The notes beneath the pieces were generated by a model. It was given only the letters and a program-made list of their open reading frames with translations, was not told where the DNA came from and searched no databases. This document shows positions 1-11,501 of a DNA stretch of 64,000 bases, in pieces. The position numbers and the translations under genes were made by a program. The DNA lies in assembly GCA_013396915.1 (NCBI GenBank), contig VWZL01002517.1:765181-829180 (forward strand), written 5' to 3'. The DNA comes from Stercorarius parasiticus. Its lineage: Eukaryota; Chordata; Aves; Charadriiformes; Stercorariidae. Within the stretch, counting starts at the first letter, position 1, and each line of letters begins with the position of its first letter.

Positions 1-3000
1 TTTTTTTTTTGGTCATAGGTCAGGAGGTTTGGGGTTTTTGGGTTTGTTTTCTAAATTTGGAATTCTTTGCATGTAGCCTGGCTGCTTCTCTTTCCACCTC
101 GGAGAATTTCAGGTCTATGTCATGTGCAGCCTCAAGACATGAGGTGGTTGTCAAACTCTTCGTATGAACCAAGAGTAGCACAGGAGGGGCTGCGCTGAGT
201 CTAGGAGTATGTTTCACTGGAATTAAAAGGCTTGGGCACATGGTAGGCAGCTGATCTGAAACACTGTCCATCTCTTCCAGTGGTTGTTTTAGAGTTACTC
301 AACTTCTTTCTGTAAGTTTTCCCACTGGTGGAAGGAGTTGCCATCTTCTCCCACTCCTGGCATCCTCCAGTGTCTCTCGGTGTCCTTGTCTGGGGGGGGA
401 GCTGCTGCTTCAGCCTGACTTCTGCCTCCCCCGAGAGGTACCGGGCGTTTGGCCTGCGACCCCCCCGGGGTGGCAGAGGCAGCAGGCAAGGGGATGTGCT
501 GGAGAGACGCTGCTCCTTGTGCAGCACCGATGACTCAGTGCTCCGCCGTGGCTCCCTCCAGCTTTGCAGAGATGGCAGTTCCCACCATCTAGTGAAAACG
601 ACTTCCCCAGCTGCGTGTCGTCTTCTTCACCCATATTGGAAAATGGGATGCTCCCTGTTCTCCACCATGGCTCTCCTCTGATGAACGGTGACGGTTCAGG
701 GGAGAGATGTCCACCTAACATTATTTTTCTAATCCAGGTCCCTTTAGGGGTATCAGATTCAGGCTCTCTGAAATCAGAGTCCAGTATGGGGATGATCCCT
801 GTTTTGGCAGGAGAAGTTTGGCAGCAGAAGCCAAAACCACGTCTCCTGCTTCTCTGGCTTTCAAACATGCTGACTAGAAGGTCAAAGGACCTCCCCTTTC
901 CCAGTAGAGCACATCAGTGACTTACCATGGGCTCGGGGGAGTCCTGGCCAAATTAAACCTTGCTGGGACGATTTCCAGTTCCTGCTTCCCCTGACTCCAG
1001 GCGCTCGAGAATGAAGCTACAGCGTTATGGTCATCACCGTGGATTCTGTTTTGTGTGGGCTCCTTGCCAACACTTCTCAAGCTACGAAATCCCATGGATT
1101 TCCAGATCAATGATCCTGAGGAACATCCAGCTGCTCTGGTCGAAATCGCTGGAGGTGCCGGTGTGGCTGTGTCAAGCAGGCTTTGATTCTGAAGCTGTTC
1201 AGGTCAGGGGGATGTAGGTGCCTAATTCATATGTAAATTGCTGCGGGGGGCTAGTGACTTTTGGGGTTTGGGACTTACTTGCTGGTTTTGCCCTCTCTTC
1301 CAAGGAGAGCTGCCCTTTGTAGCCAACAGTCTTTGCCAAAAGAGCCACAGTGGTGGCGGAAAGCTGGTGACACGTCTGCCAAACGCTCTTTGTCCATTGT
1401 AATTGATATCGCTGAGAAATTCGTATTACTGAGAGCTGGGCATTTGGAATGACAAGTTTTGCAGTATGAGTAGCAGGTAAATATCAAGTGTATATATAGC
1501 ACATCTAAATTTTAAGATACTATATATATTTCAGGATTACGGTCCCTCTGATGCATGTCCACGTGCCGCTGTTGGATGCAGTTGTGTGCACCCGTGTGTA
1601 AATGCAGATATGTCTATGGAGAAACAGGTGGTGTAATAAATATAAAAATTTTCTTCTTTCCTTCATGACTTTAAAAGGTACATTTCTTGACTTCCATATT
1701 CTCTTGGTATTCCTGTGCAGTGCAGGATCATAAATTATTTGGCTACGTGAAGCTTTGTTCCCATCTCTCTGCAGTGTGACTGTGGTACATGTAGACATAT
1801 GTGCACACCCCCTCATAAAATTAAGTTGTTGTTTGGCTAAGACTTTCACGTTCCAAATCCCTGCCAATTATTAAACAAGCACATTATGGCGCTTGCCTCT
1901 TGTCTGTGCGGTAATAATAAATAAATTCAGAGCAAATTAAAATAATTTATCATTTTAAACGATCGTGAATGTTTCAGATGTTATGCAGAGGAACTAACAC
2001 AACAAGGAATCAGTAAGGAATGAAAAACAGAATTTGTTCCAAAGGGCTGTTCTGTTGAGGAAGAAACAGAGACTTAAATTACGTTCTTCTTGTCATCTTG
2101 CATAAGAGTTGACTGTAGCCGATATCCCAGGGAAACAAGTCTCGGGGGTTCAGGCTGACTCGCTGCACAGGCCAATCAGCGACACGCAGTGCTGGCTCGC
2201 CACCCTCTCTCCTGGCAGAAATCTGACCCAACGCTGTGCTTGGAAACTAAAATCCGTGCTGCAGAGGCTCCGGGAATCAATCCGGAGACATCTCAGCTCT
2301 GCTGGAGGCTTGTGGAGGTGGATGGGCGCAGCGGGGCTTGCGCTCCTCTGGTGTCCCTGGCGTGGCCAGGCAGGGTCGGGAGCTCTCTTGCCCTGGAGGC
2401 TGTTGCCCACATTGTTCCTTCTCCCTGGCATGGCTTTGGCCCGTGCCAACTGCCGGTCCTGCTCACCTCCTGTAGTGTTTTACCATCACGGGCCGTCCTT
2501 TCAAAGGATGCTCTCTCGCACCCCTCCGCAACGGGGCTGTCGCTCTTGGTGGGAAGGGAATGAGAAGGAACAGGTGACGCAGAGCATCTGCCCCCTGCTG
2601 CTCTCGCCGCCGGCAGATACCGCCGCTGCAGGGCGAGGAGCAGCAGGGCCTGAGAATAAACAGCTTTTTCCAGAACTAGAGGGGTTCAAACAAGCAGTGA
2701 GTGAAGGCGAGGGCAGGTTGATCCGGCTGGCCGCAGCTGTGGATAAATTCAGTGAGATTTTGCAGGTGACAGCGGCAGCAGTGGCCTCGCCTGCGATGAG
2801 GTAACGCTGCACTAATCAATCAGGTTAATTGATCGTATCCGTGCACAGGCTGCTGGTACCAGAGCTGCTGGCTCCTTTACCTTGCTTCATCTGCTAGTCA
2901 AAATGATCGGCAAAGATAAGGTTGAAAGACAAACCTTGTCTCCTCTGGGAATGCTGTTCCTCAGAGCGCCATGGGCAGATAAATGCCCCTCTGCTCAGGC

Positions 3001-3389
3001 ACCGCCCGTTGGCAGAGCCTGGGAGTTCGGAGCCCCCTTCAGCTCTGGCTCTCTTTCAGCCTTTGAGCAGAGATGATCAGTACAAAATCCGTGTACTTGG
3101 CAGAAAAGAAAGGTTCCACTTGGAAGCAGAGGAAGGAACTCCTCAAATTCGCAAAATTTCCATTTCCTCCAGCTCAACCAGGCGTCAGTTCGAGGTTGAT
3201 GCTAACTTGGTGACGTGCTTACTGAAGTTTGCAATCACTGGGGTGGTCCCTCCTCTGCCTCTCGTTGGCAGTTGTGCCTCCACCATGCTGCGAGCAAGGG
3301 GCAGCCATCCCAAGCCCTCATCTCTGAGCCAGCTCTGGAGCAGAGACGTGGAGTGGGGCCAGGGCCACCCTTTGCGGGGGCTCAATGGC
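1..3389. other. Unique non-coding sequence, no gene recognised
   Basis: The stretch opens with a run of ten T at the window edge. GC-rich patches lie at about 330-590 and 2150-2800; between them the sequence is AT-rich (about 1450-2100). The GC-rich patch at 2109-2804 holds a 231-codon open frame on the plus strand and comparable open frames on the minus strand. That is what low stop-codon density in GC-rich DNA gives, and the translation resembles no family I know. I see no splice-site-bounded exon or repeat family I can name. Confidence 0.6.
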
Positions 3390-3942
3390 TCTGCTGGGCT
3401 GCTGGGTGTGGGTGGTCCATCCCACCTTGCATTGCTGGGTGGCTGGTATGGGTGGTCCATCATATCCTGTGTTGCTGGGTGGCTGGGTGCAGGTGGTCCA
3501 TCCCACCTTGCATTGTTGGGCTGCTGGGCACAGTGGTCCATCGCACCTTCCATTGCTGGGATGCTCCATGTGAGTGGTCCATCACACCCCGCATTGCTGG
3601 ACTACCGGTTACTGGTGGTCCACCACACCCTGCGTTGCTGGGTGGCTGGGTGCGGGTGGTCCATCGCACAGCGTGCATTGCTGGGTGGCTGGTAGGGGTG
3701 GTCCATCACATCCTGCATCGCTGGGTGGCTAAGTGCGAGTGGTCCATCACATCCCACATTGCTGAGTGGCTGGGTGCAGGTGGTCCATCACATCCCACAT
3801 TGCTGGGTGGCTGGGTGCAGGTGGTCCATCACATCCCACGTTGCTGGGTGGCTGGGTGCGGGTGGTCCATCACATCCCACGTTGCTGGGTGGCTGGGTGC
3901 GAGTGGTCCACCGCACAGGGTGCGTTGCAGGGTGGCTGGGCA
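3390..3942. repeat. Minisatellite, unit about 41 bp, 13 full copies plus a partial copy
   Basis: Units start at about 3390, 3432, 3472, 3513, 3553, 3594, 3635, 3678, 3718, 3759, 3800, 3841, 3882 and 3925 (partial). Each begins with a variant of TTGCTGGGTGGCTGGGTGC and continues with GGTGGTCCATCACATCCCAC. Lengths are 40-43 bp, mostly 41. The four rightmost-central units (3759-3924) are nearly identical, while the left units carry many substitutions, so the array was probably homogenised or expanded from the right. The unit carries almost no stop codons, so long overlapping open frames appear in several frames on both strands with a 41-residue repeat. I regard these as artefacts, not genes. Confidence 0.95.
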
Positions 3943-4549
3943 TTCCCCTCTGTATGCAGCGTGGTAGAGCACAGCCCGACCATGCCTCTGCCCTTGGAAC
4001 TGGCTGAGGTTGCGGTGCTCTGGTGTCCTGCACAGGCGTACCAAATCCCACTCACCTTTATCCTGCTGTATCAGAAACTATCAGGCTATCTTCTTTGTAC
4101 TTTTTTCAAATAATTTTCAACTCGTCAGGAAAGATATTTCTTCCTCTGGCTGGATGCAGAGTTTTTTCCCAGCATTACAGCTGCCAGAGATCCCAGAGGA
4201 GGATGGATTCATTAGTGCCCCTGCATCCATGTAGGTGGATTTGCAGAGTAGGCCCAATAAAACGTTCATCCATCGCAGCAGCGTTTGTGGTGCTCTTTCT
4301 GGAGTACTTTCTGTATACGTACCAGCACATGCAGCCAGTAGATGCCTGCAGTAGCTCTGTGTTAGTGCAGTATATTAATTACAACGCCAGTAGAGATTTG
4401 GAGGTGCCTTACACACGAGAGCGACTCACCAGTGAGTTCAACTCAAGTTTTGATTTTTATACCTGCAAAACTTTTAAAAAATCTAAGATGAAGTAGAACA
4501 TGCTCTGTTTTATAACGGAAAAACAGTCAATCTATTTTAAAAGATTTTC

Positions 4550-4800
4550 CCTTGGCAACGGCAGACAATCTGGTGGTCAGACAGCCAAACAGCTATCATT
4601 AGTCATGCATAATTAAAACAAAGAGAGTATCCAACTGTTAGCGGTAACAGTTTTGTCTTGGAAAAAATCTCATTAGCATACAATACTTCTTGCAGAAATC
4701 TCCAGTAGTTTTCCTCATGCAAATGCCAATGTAAATGAAGGAAATTTTATATATTTATGTATATGTGCTGTATTTTTTTTCTATGCATATGTAAACTTAG
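4550..4800. promoter_or_regulatory. Candidate conserved non-coding element (homeodomain/POU motif cluster)
   Basis: Within 250 bp there is ATTAGTCATGCATAATTAA near 4600, a perfect inverted repeat AACTGTTA-GCGG-TAACAGTT at 4633-4652, a consensus octamer ATGCAAAT at 4717-4724, and a second ATGCATATG near 4783. Octamer sites are bound by POU factors and TAAT cores by homeodomains. This density resembles vertebrate developmental enhancers, but motif clustering in AT-rich DNA also arises by chance, and conservation cannot be seen from one sequence. Function is inferred only. Confidence 0.25.
4633..4652. repeat. Perfect short inverted repeat (8-bp arms, 4-bp spacer)
   Basis: AACTGTTA and TAACAGTT are exact reverse complements separated by GCGG. 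The left arm, with its preceding C, contains CAACTG, a MYB-type and E-box-like site. It could be a dimer-binding palindrome or chance. Confidence 0.6.
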
Positions 4801-5820
4801 AGGAATGCGATAACTGTCCAGTTTAGTACAGCATCTGTGGTATGCTGCTGAATTTACATGATGCAGTTCTGTCAGAAGTAGGCAGGAACCGTATTCCCTC
4901 TACAAAACACAGGCATACATAATTTACTGTACAGTCGTATACCTTTGATATTTCACTGGCTTCATGTTAAAAAATGTTTTCAAACTGAATGTAATTCACC
5001 ACCATAAAACAGCACTGGAGACTGAAGTCCTCCTTTTCTGACCACCTGATTTTCGCTTGAGGCGAGCGCTCCTTTAAACGTATGCCAGGCGTGAAGAAGC
5101 CGATGCAGACCTTCGCCCTTTATTTCCGTGGAAAGGACTGACGGAGAGGTGTGTCGTGTTGCTCTACACAACTGTTGGGACTTGCGTTAGATGCCGCTGG
5201 GTGCGGGGGAGACCTGTTTCTATAGACCACGGTCCCGGTACCCAAGTGGGTGGCATGGCACAGTCCTGCCGTCAGAGCCGAGAGGTGCTGGGATGGTCAC
5301 AGGCAGGTTGGCGATGGGAACTGGTGGGAAGCAGGACTGGGTAAGAGCTATAAATAACCAGTTAAAGAAGAAAACAAGGCTTTGAAACCACACTCCTATG
5401 TCTTACTAACTGGAGAGGGGAGCATCTGTAAAGCACAGGGGGAGGCGCGCTCTGGCTTTGCCACCAGCCACAGGTTTAGTGCCCTGAACTAAGCAAGAAT
5501 GACATGGGAGGACGGTTCTCTCCAAGGAAACCTGATTGGAGAAGGGAAGGGGAAGTTTCAAGCCAAGTTCTGGTTGATTTAGTGTGGTTAAGATGTTTGT
5601 GGTTATGCAAAAATAAGTAGCGGTGACATCCCGCCTCGCCCCAGCAGCAGAGAGCTCCCAGCCCCCTGGGGCGGTGGGCGCCTGCCAAAGGGCTGGCCCA
5701 AAGCCACCGCGCAGACGGGCCCTTGCTGGGTGTCCAGACCCTGCGCAGGGCAGGGGGAAGCTGGTGGTTCGGTGTATTTGCTTTGTTACATTTCAGATTG
5801 GTGGTGAAAAAGGTTATTTC

Positions 5821-5880
5821 ATCCCTCCCTCCCTCCCTCCCCCCTTCCCTCCCTGTCTCCCTTCTCCATCCCTCCATCCA
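5821..5880. repeat. CT-rich low-complexity tract (CCCT)n
   Basis: Repeated CCCT/CCTC units run on the plus strand with interruptions; the minus strand is purine-rich. This is a typical polypyrimidine microsatellite-like tract. Confidence 0.9.
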
Positions 5881-6877
5881 GCATATTTAGAGGATGTTAA
5901 ATCCACATATTGACTTACAGGAAAATCATTACTTTTTCTTCAGAACAGTAGTTGAATTTCTGATTAAAATAATATATAGAGAGGCACCTATATGTATCTT
6001 TTTATAGACTTAGTGCTGGTTTTTTTTTTTTTTAATGTTAGAGCTGTTAGTTTTATGTAGCAGTTGTAGAGGAACATTTACAGGAGGGCAGAGTCCTTGC
6101 TGCAGCGCGCTGGCGTGGCTCCCTCTCGGTGCCTGCTCTGAGAAGGCGCTTCCCTGGGCTTGGCTGTGGCTGCGCAGCGCGGGGGAAAGGATGCTCGCGG
6201 CGGCCACGGGCACTCCAGCAGCCGCTGGGTGACGGTGAGGGGAGATGCCACGTGAAAACAGGAAAGCGTTGCAGAAGAGATTGCTTTGTGCTGCTGTGGA
6301 ACAAAAAAGATGCGCAGTGGTAAATGAAACAGTGCTTTCTACACCATTTTTCCTGCTCTTTCCCCCCCCATCTCTTTCTGCACGGCCATTCTGATTGCCT
6401 AGAACTTTCTCTGCCATTTGTGTCTCTACCCTGTTGTTAAAAAATGGTCCATGTGCCAGTAGGCTTTGCGTGTGGGAGACGAAGGTTCATTGGGACAGGT
6501 AAGTGTATTTAAAATCTGAGCAGGTACTCCAGTACAACCCTTGTGTGAAAACTCCAATAATTTTTTTAGAAGGTTTTAATAAGCTACCAGCTGGAGTGCT
6601 GAAATATCCATGAAGAGGTTTTACCTGGGTTTTAATAACACCGGTGGAAGTTTGCAGAGACAACACGTTAGAGCTGTTCGTTCACTTGGGATCAGGAGCG
6701 CAGGAACAGGCAGCGCACACCCGTTTTCTGCAAGTTTGGGTTTGTTTTAATCCAGGAACGTTTACTCTCTCCTCTCGAAGTGAGAGAGCTGGTAGCAGGA
6801 GCAGAAGCCCTCTTGGGAGCGGTGCCCCAGTGCTCCCCCCAGCCCAGATGCTGGTTGGAATTTGTGGTAGCTCCTTC

Positions 6878-7273
6878 AGGGAGCCAGAAGGAGAGCGACA
6901 GCCTGGAGAAGAGGAGGCTGAGGGGGGAGACCTTCTCGCTCCCTACAGCTCCCTGAAAGGAGGGGGGAGCCAGCGGGGGTCGGGCTCTTCTCCCAGGGAA
7001 CAGGCCATGGGACAAGGGGAAACGGTCTCAAGTTGCCCCACGGGAGGTTTAGGATGGATATTGGGAGAAATTTCTTCCCGGAAAGGGTTGTCAAGCATTG
7101 GAAGAGGCTGCCCAGGGCAGTGGTGGAGTCGCCATCCCTGGAGGGGTTTAAAAGCCGGGCAGACGTGGTGCTGAGGGACACGGGGTAGTGGGGGTTTGGG
7201 CAGTATTAAGTTAATGGTTGGACTCGATGACCTGAAAGGTCCCTTCCAACCTGGGCGATTCTGTGATTCCATG
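6878..7273 (+). mobile_element. CR1 LINE fragment, 3' end, group A
   Basis: This is the truncated 3' terminal part of a CR1 non-LTR retrotransposon. It begins in the CAGCCTGGAGAAGAGGAGGC region and includes GGAGAAATTTCTTCCCGG, the GCCCAGGGCAGTGGTGGAGT block, and GAAAGGTCCCTTCCAACC. It ends in GATTCTGTGATTCCATG, a mutated form of the short-repeat CR1 tail. CR1 elements lack poly-A tails and are usually 5'-truncated, as here. It shares a 163-bp identical block (7042-7204) with the copy at 61912-62320, so it belongs to a comparatively young subfamily. No reverse-transcriptase coding remains. Confidence 0.95.
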
Positions 7274-8053
7274 AAACCAGTGCCGAGCTGTTCTGGCTCC
7301 CAGGTGGGCTCGGAGCAGGGCAGACGGGTACCAGCACCGCAGTGGGGATGGCTGGGCGGGCACAGGGTGCCGCATCCTTGGGGGATGCTCTGCAAATGCC
7401 AGCGTGGAGCATCTTCTGAGGTTTCTTCATGGTCCCTTGCTAGCTTGGACAGGTCTCCACAGCTGCGAAGGGCCAGCTGGTGGGCGCTCCTCTGCCAGAA
7501 GGCGAAACCTGTGCGGGATGCGCAGTGGGTGCTCGGTGTGGTGAGGAGATGTGGGGGCAGCCCGGCAGTGCTGCTGGAGCAGGGACGCAGCCTCGGGGGG
7601 GTGGCGGTGCTGTGGGGTGGCTGACGGACACCGAGATGCCAATTTACCCATTTGTAATTATCAGAAAGGAGTTTAATGGGGGAGGGTGTAACTGAATGCA
7701 TTATGTTTGCCCGTTCCTTGTGGCTGTGATGCTACCCACTAGAAATGTTCAACTTGACACAGGAGCTCCAGACATAACCTTAGCTTTCAGTAAATTGTGG
7801 TGTCACTTAATTTTAAAATAGAGCTGTAACGGCATGATGGAAAAATGAAAATGTTAAACACTGCAGCCAATACTTTTGGTAAGTGGTACGTTGCAGTCTT
7901 GGAATAAACACATTTTATGTTCGTGACACAGTTCAAAATAAAGTGTATATTATTACTGATGTAGTTTAATATTAGATCAGATTCTCTGTATCATGTGCTG
8001 TAGAAGAGGATGATGGTCAAAAGCTCCCGCGGTGGGTGTGGGAGCTGGAGAGG

Positions 8054-8067
8054 GGTGTGTGTGTGTG
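8054..8067. repeat. Short (GT)n microsatellite
   Basis: About seven GT dinucleotides are flanked by GGAGAGG and GAGCAGG. Confidence 0.8.
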
Positions 8068-8728
8068 AGCAGGGAGCGAGGTCTGTGCCAGGAGCTGCCC
8101 TGTGCTCCATAACGAATAGAAATTGTCGTCACAGTGCTTTGGAAGCAGGGTACTTGCCTCAGCCCCTTCCCAGTGGAGGACTGGGATGGCTAATGCCTCC
8201 GCAGTGGCTTCTTCTGCTTTTCTAGCCCTGGACCCGCCAACACTGAGACTCCTCCGGGTGTCCGTGATGCATCTCCTGGGTCCGTGGCGCATGGCCCATC
8301 CGATGTCCTGGCTCAGTGTCCTTTCCACCAGTGGTACCCGGCTGGTGAAACGGGCTCACAGGTTCTTGGGGGAGGCTGCAGGAAGGTACAGGGGAAGCAG
8401 ACTGTGAAGCCCAATTTAATGGGCTATACTGCACTCAGCAAGATGTGAAACTGTTAATTTTCTCCAAATTGGCTGAATAAAGGTCAAGAACTTCTTCCTG
8501 CCATCAGAGGAGAGGAGGAGAATAACTCCCGTGCCATGACCCATGGGAGCATGAAGGAGAAGAGCAGAGGTTCGGGTACCGCGGAGGAAGGGTGAAAGGA
8601 TGGATAATTTTCCATGTAGCCTTTTCTGCTGGTTCCAGGAAACCCAGAACTGAAGTGAAGGCTGCAGAAGGCAGCGATCCCACCGAGCTGTTGGGTTATC
8701 CGCCGTGAGGGGAGGGCAGCCTGCAGGG

Positions 8729-8759
8729 ACGCACACCCTTCGGACTATAGGGTGTGCGT
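8729..8759. repeat. Perfect 10-bp inverted repeat, 11-nt loop
   Basis: ACGCACACCC at 8729-8738 pairs exactly with GGGTGTGCGT at 8750-8759, around TTCGGACTATA. The arms are GC-rich and would form a stable hairpin in RNA or single-stranded DNA. No RNA family is recognised. Confidence 0.6.
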
Positions 8760-10720
8760 GGAAGCGTTGGCTTCTGCCAACGTGATGTTCACCCAATGAC
8801 CACCGCAAGAGCTGGAACAGCCTTTTGCTGGTGGTGGGTGCTCGGTGGTGGGACTGGCGCTTCGATGCTGAGAGGAAAACATGGAGTTTAACCAAAGATA
8901 AACATTTAAGTAACACCGCTTTCAAAGAGGTTGTTGTTGTTTTTTAATGCTAGAAGTTGTGTTGACTCATCGTCGTGCCGGTCCCTCAAAGAATGCATCC
9001 TTTAGCATTTCCTGCTGATTTTGTTGGTTTCTTGTGTATAAGTAAAGGTTAAAAAGGACTAGGAGTTACAAGACTTGCTCTACCAGATTTTTAGATGAAT
9101 AAGATGCTTTTAGCTTAATTATAAAGAAATTGGGAAGTGGTCCTAGAAGTTAAACAGTGTCAACACACTTTGAAGTAAATTACAGATGAGGTTGTCCCAG
9201 ACTTTGAATGCTTAAAGTCTTTAGGAGATTGAATGCAGCTCTCAGGGAAATCCCAAAATAATTTGATATCCTGAGCTGAGGCAATAATGTTTCCAAAGGC
9301 GGGGGGAAGGATGGATGTCTTGGCAAAAATAAACAGATAAATAAAGGCGCTGCCTTCCGTGTTTGTCTGCCGTGTCACAAAATCTGAAAGGCTGAGGTCT
9401 TTTCTGCAGCATAACGGAACCCAGCTATATTGAAAGCGTGATCTCAAATAGGTAACTCTGTCGGGTCTAAAAGCAATTATTTCAGTTATTCTGTTCCTAA
9501 CCATCACAATCTAGCAGCTTTTAATGAGCGATTTGCATCAGATGAACCAGATTAGTTAAAAAATGAGAACAACTGTATATGAAGGTCTCAGAAAGGACTT
9601 ACATTATTAAATTGACTTAATTTGGGATCTATGCTTATGAAGTATTAGGTTAGCTTAGGTATGTACTTTAATAGAGGTGATGAAAAATCTCATAGCAGTG
9701 GGAGTTAAAAATGCAGTAGTTTTGCAGCTATTGTGTTGCTTACAGAATGAAATAATAATAATGCAATAATTAAAACATTTCTTTGTTTCTTTGCTGAATA
9801 TTTTTGCTTATAAATTTAGTATGGTGGTATAATATAATATCTACAAAATTATGGGCTAATACATTTAAAGTATGTGTGTGTTTATCTTGATTTGTTATGT
9901 CATAATTATCTTGAGTTTATCATAGGAATTAAATCAGTAAACTGGCAACAATCACATGCTTTTAAATGTGTTATATACATAGAAATGTTAAAAGTGTTTT
10001 GCTGTCCAGCTACTGCCTTAGGTCGTCTCGCTGTAAGTTAAACTGTATTGCGGCACTTCAGGCACGCCTTTTATGATTGGACTCCCCAAGCCACTTGTGA
10101 TCCTGCTCCAGCAGTGTAACTCTCTTACGATTCTCGTTCAAGACAGTTATTAAGTAAATCGAAAATTAAATATTAAAAATGTCCTTGAAATGCTAACATA
10201 AACAGTGGAAAAAAACAAAAGAAGACTGATTAGTCTAAAGTTTTCTTTCAGGTATTAAGGGTCTCTCGTATCACGGTTCTATGCGTGGATAGATTTTCCT
10301 GTGCTGTGGGCAGTGACTGTAGGAAGCCACTGTGACCTTCGAAATCTTGTCAGTGTGGTATAACAGCGTGTGAAAGCTAACTCACATACCTCTGCTATAG
10401 AAATTGCCATTATAGTCCTCTCCGCAAAGAAAATCATAAACTTTACCATGCAAGTTACCTTCATTCTTCTGGACTTCTTTTTCTAAGGCATTTTAGGGTG
10501 TAAATTTACATAATGGCTTGAGAAACGTAGCGTACACTGTCCAAATAATCCTGAGAAGTTCTTCAGAAGATGATGGTGAGTTGAGTTACACCACGCCCCA
10601 TTAACTCTGGATGCCCGTTAGGGCTGTTTCTGGAGAAGGAGGGGCCGTGCAGTAAACTGTTGAGTTGACAATTCAACTAGAAATCAGAAGATTGGCATCC
10701 TGTCCCAGCCTCTACTGACT

Positions 10721-10741
10721 GAAGGGTGACTATCACCCTTC
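10721..10741. repeat. Perfect 9-bp inverted repeat, 3-nt loop
   Basis: GAAGGGTGA and TCACCCTTC are exact reverse complements around CTA. It is a short cruciform-capable hairpin of unknown role. Confidence 0.6.
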
Positions 10742-11055
10742 GGGATTTTGGAAACCCATGTTGCTTTTTAGAAAAAAATTAGAACTTTCCTATTTATCAC
10801 TTGGCAGCACCGTGTCCAGGTGCCGCGGGGACCCGCCACCGGCTCTGCGCCAGTGACACTTCTCCTGGGTGGGTGTGCAAGGTGGGGCCAGGTCAGGCAC
10901 TGTAGTTGTTTCTGGATAATTACTCGAACATACTCAATTAAGTATTTCATGTCCTCTGTATAAAGCAACGTCTCCAATTCCTATCTGAAAGACCTTCTGC
11001 TGTTGGAGAGCTCTGTTTACCTTCTGCAATATTCATGTATGAGACAACTTTGTGT

Positions 11056-11291
11056 ATAGAATCATAGAATTGTCTAGGTCGGAAGGGACCTTTCAGATCA
11101 TCGAGTCCAACCATCGACCCAACACTCCCAAACCCCCACTACCCCGTGTCCCTCAGCACCGCGTCTGCCCGGCTTTTAAATCCCTCCAGGGATGGCGACT
11201 CCACCACTGCCCTGGGCAGCCTGCCCCAATGCTTGACAGCCCTTTCAGTGAAGAATTTTTTCCATCCTAATATCCATCCTAAACCTCCCCC
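11056..11291 (-). mobile_element. CR1 LINE fragment, 3' end, group A (antisense)
   Basis: On the plus strand it reads as the reverse complement of a CR1 tail: ATAGAATCATAGAATTG, then GGAAGGGACCTTTCAGATCA, the TCGAGTCCAACC block, and CCGGCTTTTAAATCCCTCCAGG, closing with TCCTAAACCTCCCC. It is the same group as the copies at 6878 and 61912 and is 5'-truncated. With the oppositely oriented fragment at 11502-11646 it forms an inverted pair about 210 bp apart. Confidence 0.95.
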
Positions 11292-11501
11292 ATATATGTA
11301 TGTGTTTTTAAAGGTATGAGATTTGTGTTACTCCACTTGCCCCAGAGGTCCAGCTGCTCCTCGCTCTGCAATCAAGGTTGGATTGCAGCTTTTGCTCCTG
11401 ACAGAACTTTGATTCTCTGCCTGGCAGGTGAAAAGAAGGGCACATATAGCTGAAAAGAATATTTACTAATCAATAATCAATACACCAGACACATTAAATA
11501 C
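11292..11501. other. Unique spacer between the inverted CR1 fragments
   Basis: No coding or RNA feature is seen. Its right end forms the left arm of the perfect fold-back at the CR1 junction. Confidence 0.6.

Larger units (their letters stand above)
3943..6877. other. Unique non-coding sequence with low-complexity tract
   Basis: No gene recognised. It contains the motif-dense segment at 4550-4800 and the CT-rich tract at 5821-5880, listed separately. GC-rich patches at about 5620-5770 and 6090-6240 are not CpG-dense enough for me to call CpG islands. A T13 run lies near 6020. The rest is ordinary AT-rich intergenic or intronic sequence. Confidence 0.55.
7274..11055. other. Unique non-coding sequence, no gene recognised
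   Basis: GC-rich sequence at about 7310-7630 and 8010-8410 gives way to AT-rich sequence from about 8900. A GT tract (8054-8067) and two perfect hairpins (8729-8759, 10721-10741) are listed separately. Open frames over 8416-8925 (minus) and 7196-7624 (plus) have no recognisable domain. Confidence 0.55.

Noticed and set aside
2109..2804. 231-codon plus-strand open frame as a gene
   Set aside because: It lies in a GC-rich patch with equally open antisense frames, no recognisable domain and no flanking exon or promoter evidence.
6943..7701. 252-codon minus-strand open frame
   Set aside because: It runs antisense through a CR1 fragment and a GC-rich flank; no protein family is recognisable.
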